Part shown: in pieces, positions 1-5,940 of the stretch | How positions within the stretch are numbered: position 1 is the stretch's first letter | Layout of the letters: each line of letters starts with the position of its first letter | NCBI GenBank assembly: GCA_003132865.1 | Contig: PKYZ01000347.1 | Coordinates: 10,869 to 17,420, forward strand | Reading direction: 5' to 3' | Source: Bryobacterales bacterium | GTDB taxonomy: Bacteria; Acidobacteriota; Terriglobia; Bryobacterales; Bryobacteraceae | Length of the DNA stretch: 6,552 nucleotides | Notes under the pieces: model-generated | What the model was told of the DNA's origin: nothing | What the model saw: only the letters and a program-made list of their open reading frames with translations | Databases searched by the model: none | Program-made: the position numbers and the translations under genes

Positions 1-736
1 CGGCCGACACATACAGAACCTTCGAGCCGGCGACGATCTGCGTTTGATCGCTCGAGCTACCGGGAAAGGTCAGGGTTCCGCCCGCCGTGCCGGAGAGCGC
101 ATAGGTGGAGCCCGAAACGTTCTCGGTTACGTCGCCGGAGATCAAATTCGAGCCAGTCACAGTGAATGCCGCGATATGCCCATTGCCATCGGCGTTCAGA
201 GTGAAGTAGCCCTGCCGCGCCAGCGCGTTGGAAGCATCGAGGAAGTCCAGGGTGCCCACGGTGAAGGACCCCGAGAGGCTGCTATTCGAAGACGAGGTCA
301 GCGGCGCTTCGACCGCGATAAAGAGATCGAAGTAGTCGTCCTCCGTCGAACTTGCGATGACCACGGGTTGGCTGAAGCTGCCGAAAAGAGTCGCCGCGTA
401 GAGAGGATTGTCCAGTTGGGCCATGCCGTTCGATTGCACTCCGTACGTTCCCCCGCCCAGCACGGAGCAATCGCCCGCGCCGCCGGTACCGAGAGAGTCG
501 AACAGTTGCGTATTCGAGGTCGTGTACTTTCCCGCGCCGTCGAACGTGATTACGCCAGTAAGGGTGCAGGACTCCGTCAGGTTGCCCGAAGAGTCGTTGA
601 AGAAATTGACGTACCGGAAAAGATATTGTCCGCTGAGACTCGCCGTCCCGCTGGTATCGAAACTCTGAGCCTCGACCCGCGCCGGTGCTGCCGCCATCAG
701 AAGGGCGCCACTAAGCAGCAGAATCGTTTTGTACAT
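1..736 (-). CDS. Secreted Ser/Gly/Thr-rich beta-repeat protein, C-terminus beyond the window
   Basis: The minus-strand frame opens at ATG 736 and stays open to the left edge, giving at least 245 residues; the 3' end is missing. Residues 1-23 form a signal peptide (basic start MYK, hydrophobic ILLLSGALLMAAA, cleavage probably after VEA), so the protein is exported. The rest is rich in Ser, Gly, Thr and aromatics, with no catalytic motif. It seems to contain two related beta-rich units. One has SLSGQYLF (about 34-41) followed by GVITFDGAGKYT (61-72); the other has SLSGSFTV (153-160) followed by GYFTLNADGNGHI (176-188). Acidobacterial secreted proteins of this style often end in a conserved C-terminal beta domain (TIGR03437); this is from memory and that part lies outside the window. 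The start is supported by AAGGA at 745-749, 8 nt upstream. The gene begins 11 nt after the sedolisin stop, so it is probably co-transcribed and translationally coupled with it. Its molecular function is unknown; an envelope or secreted surface role is inferred. Confidence 0.5.
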   Translation of the reverse strand, partial: MYKTILLLSGALLMAAAPARVEAQSFDTSGTASLSGQYLFRYVNFFNDSSGNLTESCTLTGVITFDGAGKYTTSNTQLFDSLGTGGAGDCSVLGGGTYGVQSNGMAQLDNPLYAATLFGSFSQPVVIASSTEDDYFDLFIAVEAPLTSSSNSSLSGSFTVGTLDFLDASNALARQGYFTLNADGNGHIAAFTVTGSNLISGDVTENVSGSTYALSGTAGGTLTFPGSSSDQTQIVAGSKVLYVSA

Positions 737-744
737 GAGTGTCA

Positions 745-749
745 TCCTT
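745..749 (-). promoter_or_regulatory. Ribosome binding site overlapping the upstream stop codon
   Basis: AAGGA on the minus strand lies 8 nt before ATG 736. It shares two bases with the TAA stop (748-750) of the sedolisin gene. A ribosome terminating on the sedolisin would sit on this site, which suggests coupled translation of the two genes. Confidence 0.5.
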
Positions 750-2916
750 ACTGGCCTTTGCTCCAATTCAAGATCAGGTTGTAGGCATCCACGCTGCCAA
801 GCCCGGTAGCGAAGCTCCAACCGCTGGCGGCCGCAAAGGCCGGAGTATACGTTTGGCTGGTCGTCGATAGCGCGCCATTTCCGGCGAACAAGGTAGTCGG
901 CGTCGCGCGGCCTCTTCCCACAAATCCAGTTCCGAAGCAGTTTATTTCGCCCGCGCAGTTGACCGCGATATCCCCCGTCGTGATGCTATGGAACACCGAT
1001 GCGGCCACGGAACTGGCCGCGAGTTTGTAGTAAACCGGATTCGGGTTACCCTGGGCGCCTCCCATCTTTTGGTTTACCAGTGCCTGAATCCCAGCCAATA
1101 TAGGGGCGCCAAACGAAGTTCCGCCCGCGCCGGCCCAGGTAATCGGTGCGCCGTCGCAGAGCGCGCCGAAATTCGCAACATCGGAAAAGCAGCCCACGTA
1201 GTAGTGGTACCAGACTCCGGTACCGGCGAAGAGCGATACGTCGGGAATGTCCCGGACGCCATCGTTCGGGATCCCGGGCACCCCCGTTTGCCACGCAGGT
1301 TTGGCGTATCCCTGGCAACTGCCGCCGACCACCAGATTTGCCGCCGGAGCGCCGGTCGCGCACCCGCTTGGTCCCCCGCTGCCCGCGCCCACTGTAACGT
1401 TCCCGTATTGTTGCGCCAGGTTGCTTCCACAAAAACCGCCGGGGCCATAACCAACCGAATAGCCTTCAAAAACCGCCAGAAGCGAACCCGCGCACGAGTC
1501 GTTCCACGGGATCTCCGGAATGTACGAGAGGGCCGAACCGTAGGTTGAGCTATTGGACGAACTCCAATATGTATCGGTCGTGCCCTGATACGCATCGGCG
1601 AAATCGGTTCCCCCAACGGCAACGTTGTAGGGTGTAGAGGCATAGGCGCTGACGCCGATGCCATGAGTCGCGGCGCTAGATCCCGCATCGCAGCCCGCCG
1701 CGCCTTCGTCTCCCGCCGAAACAAACACCGACACGCCTTCTGCCACTGCCTGCTGATAGACCGAGTTGTAGGCTGCATTCGCGGTTGCTCCGTTCCCCGC
1801 TTCGCAGAAGCCGTAGCTCACGCTGACGATCTGGGGCGGACCGCCGCCGTTGAGCAAATTCTGCGCTGCGATCAGGCCTCCAAATGTCGTAGTTCCATCC
1901 GAGCAAGCAGCCACATCGATGGTTGCGTTCGGCGCTGCGGCACTGGCCCATTCGGCGTCATATGTAGCTTCGCCGTCGTCTCCGAAGACTGTGTCGGCTC
2001 CCGGATCGGAACAATTGGAAGATCCGCTCGGTGGCGCGGGATGGATTGTGTTTAACGATCCCGAAGTGTAACTGGATAATCCCAATACGCTCCGGAAAGT
2101 GCCCCAATCCGATGTGTCGTAAAGATCGCTATCCTCCAGCACCGCAATCCTCTGTCCTTGACCGGTGTATCCCGCTGAAAAGGCCGCATTCAAATTGTAA
2201 ATCGTGGCCAGATCGGCTGGCGCAATGAGCTGAAACGTAAAGCCGCCTGACGCGGCCGTATATTGGGCGCGAGGCCTCCTCATCGGGTGGGGCCGAAAAT
2301 CGTGCAACGACACGATCCCCGCCACCACCGGCGCAAGCGCTTCCGGAATCTGAGGATCGCTCATATTCGCAATGTGATCCTTCCCGTTTACGGAGAGCCG
2401 GTGAATCTCCGTACGGAATGCCGTCAACACATGGCCTGCCGTTCCGGAAAAATCGATCGACATGCCGCTCGGATACACCGTGTTCACCGTGAAGCCGCTG
2501 GAGCGCAGCCACTCGGAAACTCTCTCGATATCCCGCGGCGCCGGTCCGTACATTCGGCCGAATTCAGCCGCGGTCAGCCATACGTGGAAATTGGGCGAGG
2601 TGGAATCGTGTTGTCGATCGATAAAATTCTTCAACGCCAGTTCCCGCTCCGGACTGCGCTGCAATTGCAGAAGCATGTGATCCATCGCGAACGTATCCGC
2701 CACCTTCCCGCGGTCGTTCTGCGCGTTCGCTTCACCGCGTGTGTTCCCGGCGAGCGTGTGCAGCCTGTTTGGATCGATAGGTTGCGTAATGAGAACCCGG
2801 GCCGGCGCCGCGGTCCTGGCGCTCTGCGCCACTAGGGCGGGCGTCAAGCCGAGAGTGACTGCGCAGCAGCACAACAGACACACCAAAAAAGATTTAGCTC
2901 GAAAACTCTTCGACAT
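748..2916 (-). CDS. Secreted S53 sedolisin / pro-kumamolisin-type serine-carboxyl peptidase
   Basis: This 722-aa protein is a complete sedolisin-family endopeptidase, probably exported and active at acidic pH as the family is. Residues 1 to about 31 are a signal peptide (SKSFRAK, hydrophobic core, cleavage near ALVA-QS). Residues about 45-210 match the pro-kumamolisin activation domain (HVWLTAAEFGRMYGP, then a segment ending PVVAGIVSLHDFRPH). The peptidase domain follows from about 225 (IAPADLATIYNLN). Catalytic residues are visible: Glu316 and Asp320 in GEATYDAEW, the oxyanion Asp403 in SAGDEG, and the nucleophile Ser601 in GGTSFGAP. Twelve cysteines lie in the peptidase region, suggesting disulphides and extracellular life. 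The C-terminal calcium site is partly changed: FHSIT has Ser644 where FHDIT is usual, while Asp710 in TGLGSVD is kept. I chose ATG 2916 over an in-frame TTG at 2931 because GAGG sits 7 nt upstream and the signal peptide then begins normally. Family assignment is very secure; the substrate is unknown. Confidence 0.5.
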   Translation of the reverse strand: MSKSFRAKSFLVCLLCCCAVTLGLTPALVAQSARTAAPARVLITQPIDPNRLHTLAGNTRGEANAQNDRGKVADTFAMDHMLLQLQRSPERELALKNFIDRQHDSTSPNFHVWLTAAEFGRMYGPAPRDIERVSEWLRSSGFTVNTVYPSGMSIDFSGTAGHVLTAFRTEIHRLSVNGKDHIANMSDPQIPEALAPVVAGIVSLHDFRPHPMRRPRAQYTAASGGFTFQLIAPADLATIYNLNAAFSAGYTGQGQRIAVLEDSDLYDTSDWGTFRSVLGLSSYTSGSLNTIHPAPPSGSSNCSDPGADTVFGDDGEATYDAEWASAAAPNATIDVAACSDGTTTFGGLIAAQNLLNGGGPPQIVSVSYGFCEAGNGATANAAYNSVYQQAVAEGVSVFVSAGDEGAAGCDAGSSAATHGIGVSAYASTPYNVAVGGTDFADAYQGTTDTYWSSSNSSTYGSALSYIPEIPWNDSCAGSLLAVFEGYSVGYGPGGFCGSNLAQQYGNVTVGAGSGGPSGCATGAPAANLVVGGSCQGYAKPAWQTGVPGIPNDGVRDIPDVSLFAGTGVWYHYYVGCFSDVANFGALCDGAPITWAGAGGTSFGAPILAGIQALVNQKMGGAQGNPNPVYYKLAASSVAASVFHSITTGDIAVNCAGEINCFGTGFVGRGRATPTTLFAGNGALSTTSQTYTPAFAAASGWSFATGLGSVDAYNLILNWSKGQ

Positions 2917-2923
2917 CAGGCAT

Positions 2924-2927
2924 CCTC
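2924..2927 (-). promoter_or_regulatory. Ribosome binding site deciding the sedolisin start
   Basis: GAGG on the minus strand (within GCGAGGA) lies 7 nt before ATG 2916. The in-frame TTG at 2931 lies upstream of this site and has no comparable Shine-Dalgarno sequence. An ATG at 2923 is in another frame. This supports the 722-aa product. Confidence 0.5.
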
Positions 2928-2972
2928 GCAAAATTAGGTTGATTGGAATACACTCGATTTTCTCACCTGTTG

Positions 2973-2990
2973 GCCTTCGACGCGGAAGGC
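2973..2990 (-). promoter_or_regulatory. Small inverted repeat upstream of the sedolisin gene
   Basis: GCCTTC (2973-2978) and GAAGGC (2985-2990) form a perfect 6-bp stem with a 6-nt loop, 56 bases upstream of the sedolisin start. It could be a 5' leader hairpin or an operator half-site pair. A stem this short can arise by chance, and no U-tract follows on either strand. Confidence 0.5.
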
Positions 2991-3000
2991 TGCCATTTGG

Positions 3001-3807
3001 TTACGTCCTATAGCGGCAATCGTACCACCAATCAGTCAACGGCTTTTGGGAAGCGCTATTTGCCAGCCGCCAAAGGCTCCGCTCCGGAGTTTCGCCAAAA
3101 GCATTCAGCTCATAGGCAGAGGGGTCACACGGGCCGCCGCAGCTCGTATCCAGGGGGCCACTGGTGGACAAGCCACCGCTCTTCCCGGCCATGACCGAGG
3201 CTACTCCAGTACCGTGACCCACGATCCCGCGCTGTGTAATCGTCCGGGCGCGATTGAGCGTCCGGGTTACTCGTGTCAGTCTCGTCAGAGACGGCGTCGT
3301 AACTGACGTAACTGCGGGCGACGATCGCCTTGTTCCTCGTGAAAGGCTGGCCGGCTGCCACGTCGTGGTTGGGATAGCCGGTCGGCGGCGTCAGGGATTG
3401 ATTCAGCGAGGGGTCCGTCAGATCGATGCCGGTCTCAAGGAATGCCGATCGTCGGCCCCGCGCCCGCATTGGTCGCGCCGTCAATGCCGGAAGCGCTCCA
3501 AGCCGTCGCGACATTGCCTGGAGTGAGCCGGTCTTTTCTGTGATACCGCCTCAGCGGGGCCACGGACTTTACGCCCGGAAGACCCCGCAGGGCCGCGGCC
3601 TGCGCGGGCGATGCAAGCACGAACAGGCCATTCACCAGGTGCTGGACGCCGCCCGTGACGCGAATATGTCTACCTTCGATCTGCGCGCGCGCCGGCTTGC
3701 ACGTCGCTCAAGTGCTGCCAGCGCCGGGCCGTCCGGGACTTCCCGAGATAGGGACCAATTGGCAGCGTTCGCCAACGCAAAGCTCGCTGCGAATAGAATA
3801 CAGACAT
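3001..3807 (-). pseudogene. Decayed secreted subtilase (peptidase S8), frameshifted and truncated
   Basis: Read leftwards, pieces of one S8 protease appear in successive frames. From about 3805 a signal-peptide-like stretch (CILFAASFALANA) runs into ALAALE. From about 3707 to 3435 another frame gives a propeptide-like segment (QIEGRHIRV, GLFVLASPAQAAALRGLPG) and the start of the catalytic domain (NVATAWSASGIDGATNAGAG, then PTIGIP), ending at TGA 3435. A one-base shift there opens ETGIDLTDPSLNQ, continuing to TARDRG near 3220. A second shift then gives GHGTGVASVMAG, the S8 His motif, with His at 3214-3216. The Asn and Ser motifs of the catalytic domain are absent; the last frame ends at TAA 3001 after about 55 residues without subtilase character. 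One or two more shifts occur between 3710 and 3690. The ATG at 3805-3807 is out of frame with the signal peptide, so even the start is damaged. The product cannot be functional. Flanking genes are intact, so general sequencing error is an unlikely cause. The left boundary of true homology is nearer 3170. Confidence 0.5.
3042..3102. repeat. Imperfect inverted repeat with a nested palindrome
   Basis: GCTTTTGGGGAA-type and mirrored TTCGCCAAAAGC sequences form a 12-bp inverted repeat with one mismatch. The perfect 8-bp cores are GCTTTTGG at 3042-3049 and CCAAAAGC at 3095-3102. Between them lie the palindrome CTCCGGAG and a second, shorter CCAAAGGC element. The element sits in the non-subtilase tail of the pseudogene. 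It may be a REP-like or MITE-like remnant, but I see no flanking target duplication. Confidence 0.5.
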
Positions 3808-3823
3808 GCGGAGCGTGAAGTAT

Positions 3824-3841
3824 GTTAAGCGCACGTTAAGC
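3824..3841. repeat. Direct repeat pair GTTAAGC, 11-bp period
   Basis: GTTAAGC occurs at 3824-3830 and 3835-3841, separated by GCAC. The 11-bp period puts both copies on the same DNA face, as in many operator half-sites. The pair lies just upstream of the decayed subtilase, where its promoter would have been. A regulatory role is inferred only from position and spacing. Confidence 0.5.
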
Positions 3842-3880
3842 AATCCCTCAGCCAGTTATAGAGATCCTACCAAAAATCTA

Positions 3881-3897
3881 AGAGACGCGAGAGACGC
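3881..3897. repeat. Direct repeat pair AGAGACGC, 9-bp period
   Basis: AGAGACGC occurs at 3881-3888 and 3890-3897. It lies in the spacer between the thioesterase-fusion gene and the decayed subtilase. Right beside it, CGCCG (3895-3899) and CGGCG (3905-3909) could pair with a 5-nt loop downstream of the fusion gene. There is no immediate U-tract, so this is at best a weak terminator. Confidence 0.5.
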
Positions 3898-3915
3898 CGC
3901 AAACCGGCGCATAAC

Positions 3916-3934
3916 TGCGGAAGTTTGCGGAAGT
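3916..3934. repeat. Direct repeat pair TGCGGAAGT, 10-bp period
   Basis: TGCGGAAGT occurs at 3916-3924 and 3926-3934, a near-perfect tandem duplication 30 bases past the stop of the fusion gene on its downstream side. It is the third short tandem pair in this 156-bp spacer. The function is unknown. Confidence 0.5.
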
Positions 3935-3963
3935 ATGAGATCGGGCCGAGTGAGATTCCGTCT

Positions 3964-5940
3964 TCACGCCGTCAAATCCCGCGCCAGAGCCGCGAGAAAC
4001 TCCTGGCGGTAAGTCCGCAGGTAGAAGTGACCGCCGGGAAATACCCGCACTGCGAACACCGCCGTGGTCTCGACCGCCCATCCTTCCAGGTGCTCGCGGC
4101 GCACGTTCGGATCTTCCGCTCCGCCATAGGCGCGAATCGGACAATCGAGCGGAGGTTCCTCGGCGTAGATGTAATTGCGGTAGATCGCGGCGTCCTCCCG
4201 CAGAGCCGGCAGAATCAGTTGCATGAGATTGGGATTGTCGAGCACTTCGCGCGGCGTTCCTTCCAAGCGCCGCAACGCCTCCACGAATTGCGCTTCGCTG
4301 GGTTCGGGCGGCGGCACATGTCCACGCCGGAATTGGGGCGCGCGTGCGCCCGAAGCCACCAGCATGCGGGGCGCCGGCTGATTTCGCCGCCGCAGCAAGC
4401 GCGCCAGCTCGAACGCCACTACCGCGCCCATGCTGTGTCCGAAGAATGCGAATGGCTCGTCCAGATGGGCCTCGATGGAGTCGCACAGCGCCGCTACGAG
4501 TTCGGCCATGGTATTCCGCCGCGGCGTGCGCATTGGTACCACCGCAACCGATCGGGGCAGGGACTCCGCCCAAGCTCTGTACGCCGCGCCTCCGCCGCCG
4601 GCGTGCGGGAAGCAAAAGAGCCGCAGCGCGCCTGCCGCAACGTGCCCGGCGCCGGAGATCCTGCGCAGCCGCAGCGCCAGCAGTTTGCGGCGATCCGGGG
4701 AGAGGCGATCCATCGGATCGCCGTGGCTGGTGGTTGGTGGCTGGTGACTGGTGGTTGTGCCACCTCCATTGGCCAGCACCTGCTCCAGCAGCGCCTCGAA
4801 CGGTCTCACGCTCAAGCTTGCCACATCGGCCAGCGCCGCCTGGCGCGATGCCCGCGAAAGGTCGTCGTAATGCGCGCGATCCGAAAGCAGCCGATCGAGC
4901 GCCGCTTGCCACGGCCCAATATCCTGCGGCGGCACGTCCGCCAGCGGCACCATCTGCTCATCGAGCTGCGACCCGTACCTTTCGATCGGCCGCACGGGCA
5001 GCAGGTAATCCACGCCCAGCTTGGCCTCCGGGATGCCGCCGATATTGCTGGCAATCACAGGCACGCCCCGCAGCATGGCCTCCACCACAATTCGCGACCG
5101 CGCCTCGGCCCACAACGAAGGGACCAACAGCACGCGCGTGCGGCGCAGGATGTCGTCCACGTTATCCACGGGATCGAGCAGCGTTACGTTCGCACGGCTG
5201 GCCAGCGCCGCGCGGTCCGCCTGGGTGGTGCCCCAGGTGGGCACGCCCGCAAACCGCGCCTGGGGCATGCGGTCCGCCAACTCCAGAAAAATCGAAATGC
5301 CCTTCACCGCGCACGGATTCACCAGCGTGACGAATTCGTTTTCGAAGCGGCCCAGGTCCGGATAAGGCGGCGGATCCAGCAACGAGATCGGCACATGCAC
5401 GGCCGGGATGCCGCTCCACTTGCGGATGTAATCGACGACGTACCGGCTCACTCCCACTACCGCATCGGCCTGACGCAGCACTTCCGTTTTGGCCGCGCTT
5501 GGGAAGGCGCAGTCCGGACCGAACGGCACCGCCAGCGTGGCGCGTGCCAGGTAGACGGTGCGCGCGTCCGCCCGCACGGAAACTTCCAGCAGCAGTTGCG
5601 CGGGATCGTCGGTGGAAGTCAGGATCGCGTCCGGCGCGAACGCCGCAATCTGCGCCGAGAAGTAGGCCCGCAGATTGGGATGATGCGTGACCACGTGCGC
5701 CTCCACGCCTGCGCGGCGAAACACCACCACGCCGTCTTCCGAGGACACCGGCGAAACCGCGCGCGCGGCCAGTTCGCGCAGATATTGCGCGTGCCCGCCG
5801 GCGCCAAAGCGGGCGATGCGCGCCACCACGCGGCATTCGTGACCACGTTCGGCCAGCGCTTCCAGCAGCAAACGGTTGGAGCGGTCGCCGCCGCCAAACG
5901 CCGGATAGTAGAGCGCGTTTTGCGCCAGCAGGATGCGCAT
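3964..5940 (-). CDS. Glycosyltransferase (GT4-like) fused to a type II thioesterase
   Basis: This 658-aa protein joins two complete enzymes. Residues 1 to about 390 are a GT-B fold glycosyltransferase of GT4 type. The N-terminal acceptor lobe begins with MRILLAQNALYYPAFGGGDR and LLLEALAERGHEC. The donor lobe carries NPCAVKG (208-214, Lys213), an EX7E motif (Glu279 and Glu287 in EARSRIVVE) and GVPVIASNIGGIPEA. It should transfer a nucleotide-sugar-derived residue; sugar and acceptor are unknown. A linker (about 391-409, GGGTTTSHQPPTTSHGDP) leads to LSPDRRKLL (413-421), like NRPS interdomain segments. Residues about 440-658 are a type II thioesterase-like alpha/beta hydrolase: LFCFPHAGGG (441-450), nucleophile Ser503 in GHSMGA, Asp610 in GGAEDP and His638 in FPGGHFYL. 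Such enzymes hydrolyse wrongly loaded or finished acyl groups from NRPS/PKS carrier proteins. The usual LPGRE-like segment after the first strands is shortened (VVPMRTPRRN). The start is ATG 5940, abutting the upstream TGA, with GGAAG 6 nt before it. A possible internal start at 4713 would give a 249-aa free thioesterase of normal family length. Confidence 0.5.
   Translation of the reverse strand: MRILLAQNALYYPAFGGGDRSNRLLLEALAERGHECRVVARIARFGAGGHAQYLRELAARAVSPVSSEDGVVVFRRAGVEAHVVTHHPNLRAYFSAQIAAFAPDAILTSTDDPAQLLLEVSVRADARTVYLARATLAVPFGPDCAFPSAAKTEVLRQADAVVGVSRYVVDYIRKWSGIPAVHVPISLLDPPPYPDLGRFENEFVTLVNPCAVKGISIFLELADRMPQARFAGVPTWGTTQADRAALASRANVTLLDPVDNVDDILRRTRVLLVPSLWAEARSRIVVEAMLRGVPVIASNIGGIPEAKLGVDYLLPVRPIERYGSQLDEQMVPLADVPPQDIGPWQAALDRLLSDRAHYDDLSRASRQAALADVASLSVRPFEALLEQVLANGGGTTTSHQPPTTSHGDPMDRLSPDRRKLLALRLRRISGAGHVAAGALRLFCFPHAGGGGAAYRAWAESLPRSVAVVPMRTPRRNTMAELVAALCDSIEAHLDEPFAFFGHSMGAVVAFELARLLRRRNQPAPRMLVASGARAPQFRRGHVPPPEPSEAQFVEALRRLEGTPREVLDNPNLMQLILPALREDAAIYRNYIYAEEPPLDCPIRAYGGAEDPNVRREHLEGWAVETTAVFAVRVFPGGHFYLRTYRQEFLAALARDLTA
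4704..4722. repeat. Perfect 8-bp hairpin at the fusion junction, containing an internal ATG
   Basis: GGCGATCC (4704-4711) and GGATCGCC (4715-4722) form a perfect inverted repeat with a 3-nt loop. Another GGCGATCC copy lies at 4689-4696. On the coding strand the hairpin contains ATG 4713-4711, which is in frame with the thioesterase domain, so the structure could mask an internal start. There is no strong Shine-Dalgarno sequence before that ATG. The hairpin directly touches the heptamer array at 4723. Confidence 0.5.
4723..4757. repeat. Five tandem 7-bp repeats (GTGRYTG) inside the fusion gene
   Basis: Five perfect-length units follow one another: GTGGCTG, GTGGTTG, GTGGCTG, GTGACTG, GTGGTTG. 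They encode the TTSHQPP/TTSHG part of the linker, with a 7-residue period because three units make 21 nt. Seven is not a multiple of three, so gain or loss of one unit would put the thioesterase out of frame with the glycosyltransferase. The array lies exactly between the two enzyme domains. Confidence 0.5.

Noticed and set aside
44..784. A 246-codon plus-strand open frame at the left end.
   Set aside because: It lies opposite a minus-strand gene with a signal peptide and good ribosome binding site. Its own product is Arg/Glu-rich with no recognisable motif.
2917..2931. TTG at 2931 as the sedolisin start.
   Set aside because: GAGG 7 nt before ATG 2916 and a normal signal-peptide start favour the later ATG; the TTG lies upstream of that site.
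3007..3039. TTGACT and TATAGG on the minus strand as a promoter for the sedolisin.
   Set aside because: The spacing between them is 21 bases, too long for a standard sigma-70 promoter, and acidobacterial promoters are poorly predicted by eye.
3895..3909. CGCCG/CGGCG hairpin as a terminator of the fusion gene.
   Set aside because: The stem is only 5 bp and no U-run follows directly; a T-run comes about 20 bases later.
4723..4757. The heptamer array as a CRISPR or origin iteron array.
   Set aside because: Units are 7 bp with no spacers, and the array is inside a coding frame; no cas or replication genes are near.
3878..4912. A 344-codon minus-strand frame overlapping the thioesterase region.
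   Set aside because: It is an Arg/Ala/Gly-rich out-of-frame reading of the fusion gene. It is relevant only as the frame that would be read after a shift at the heptamer array.
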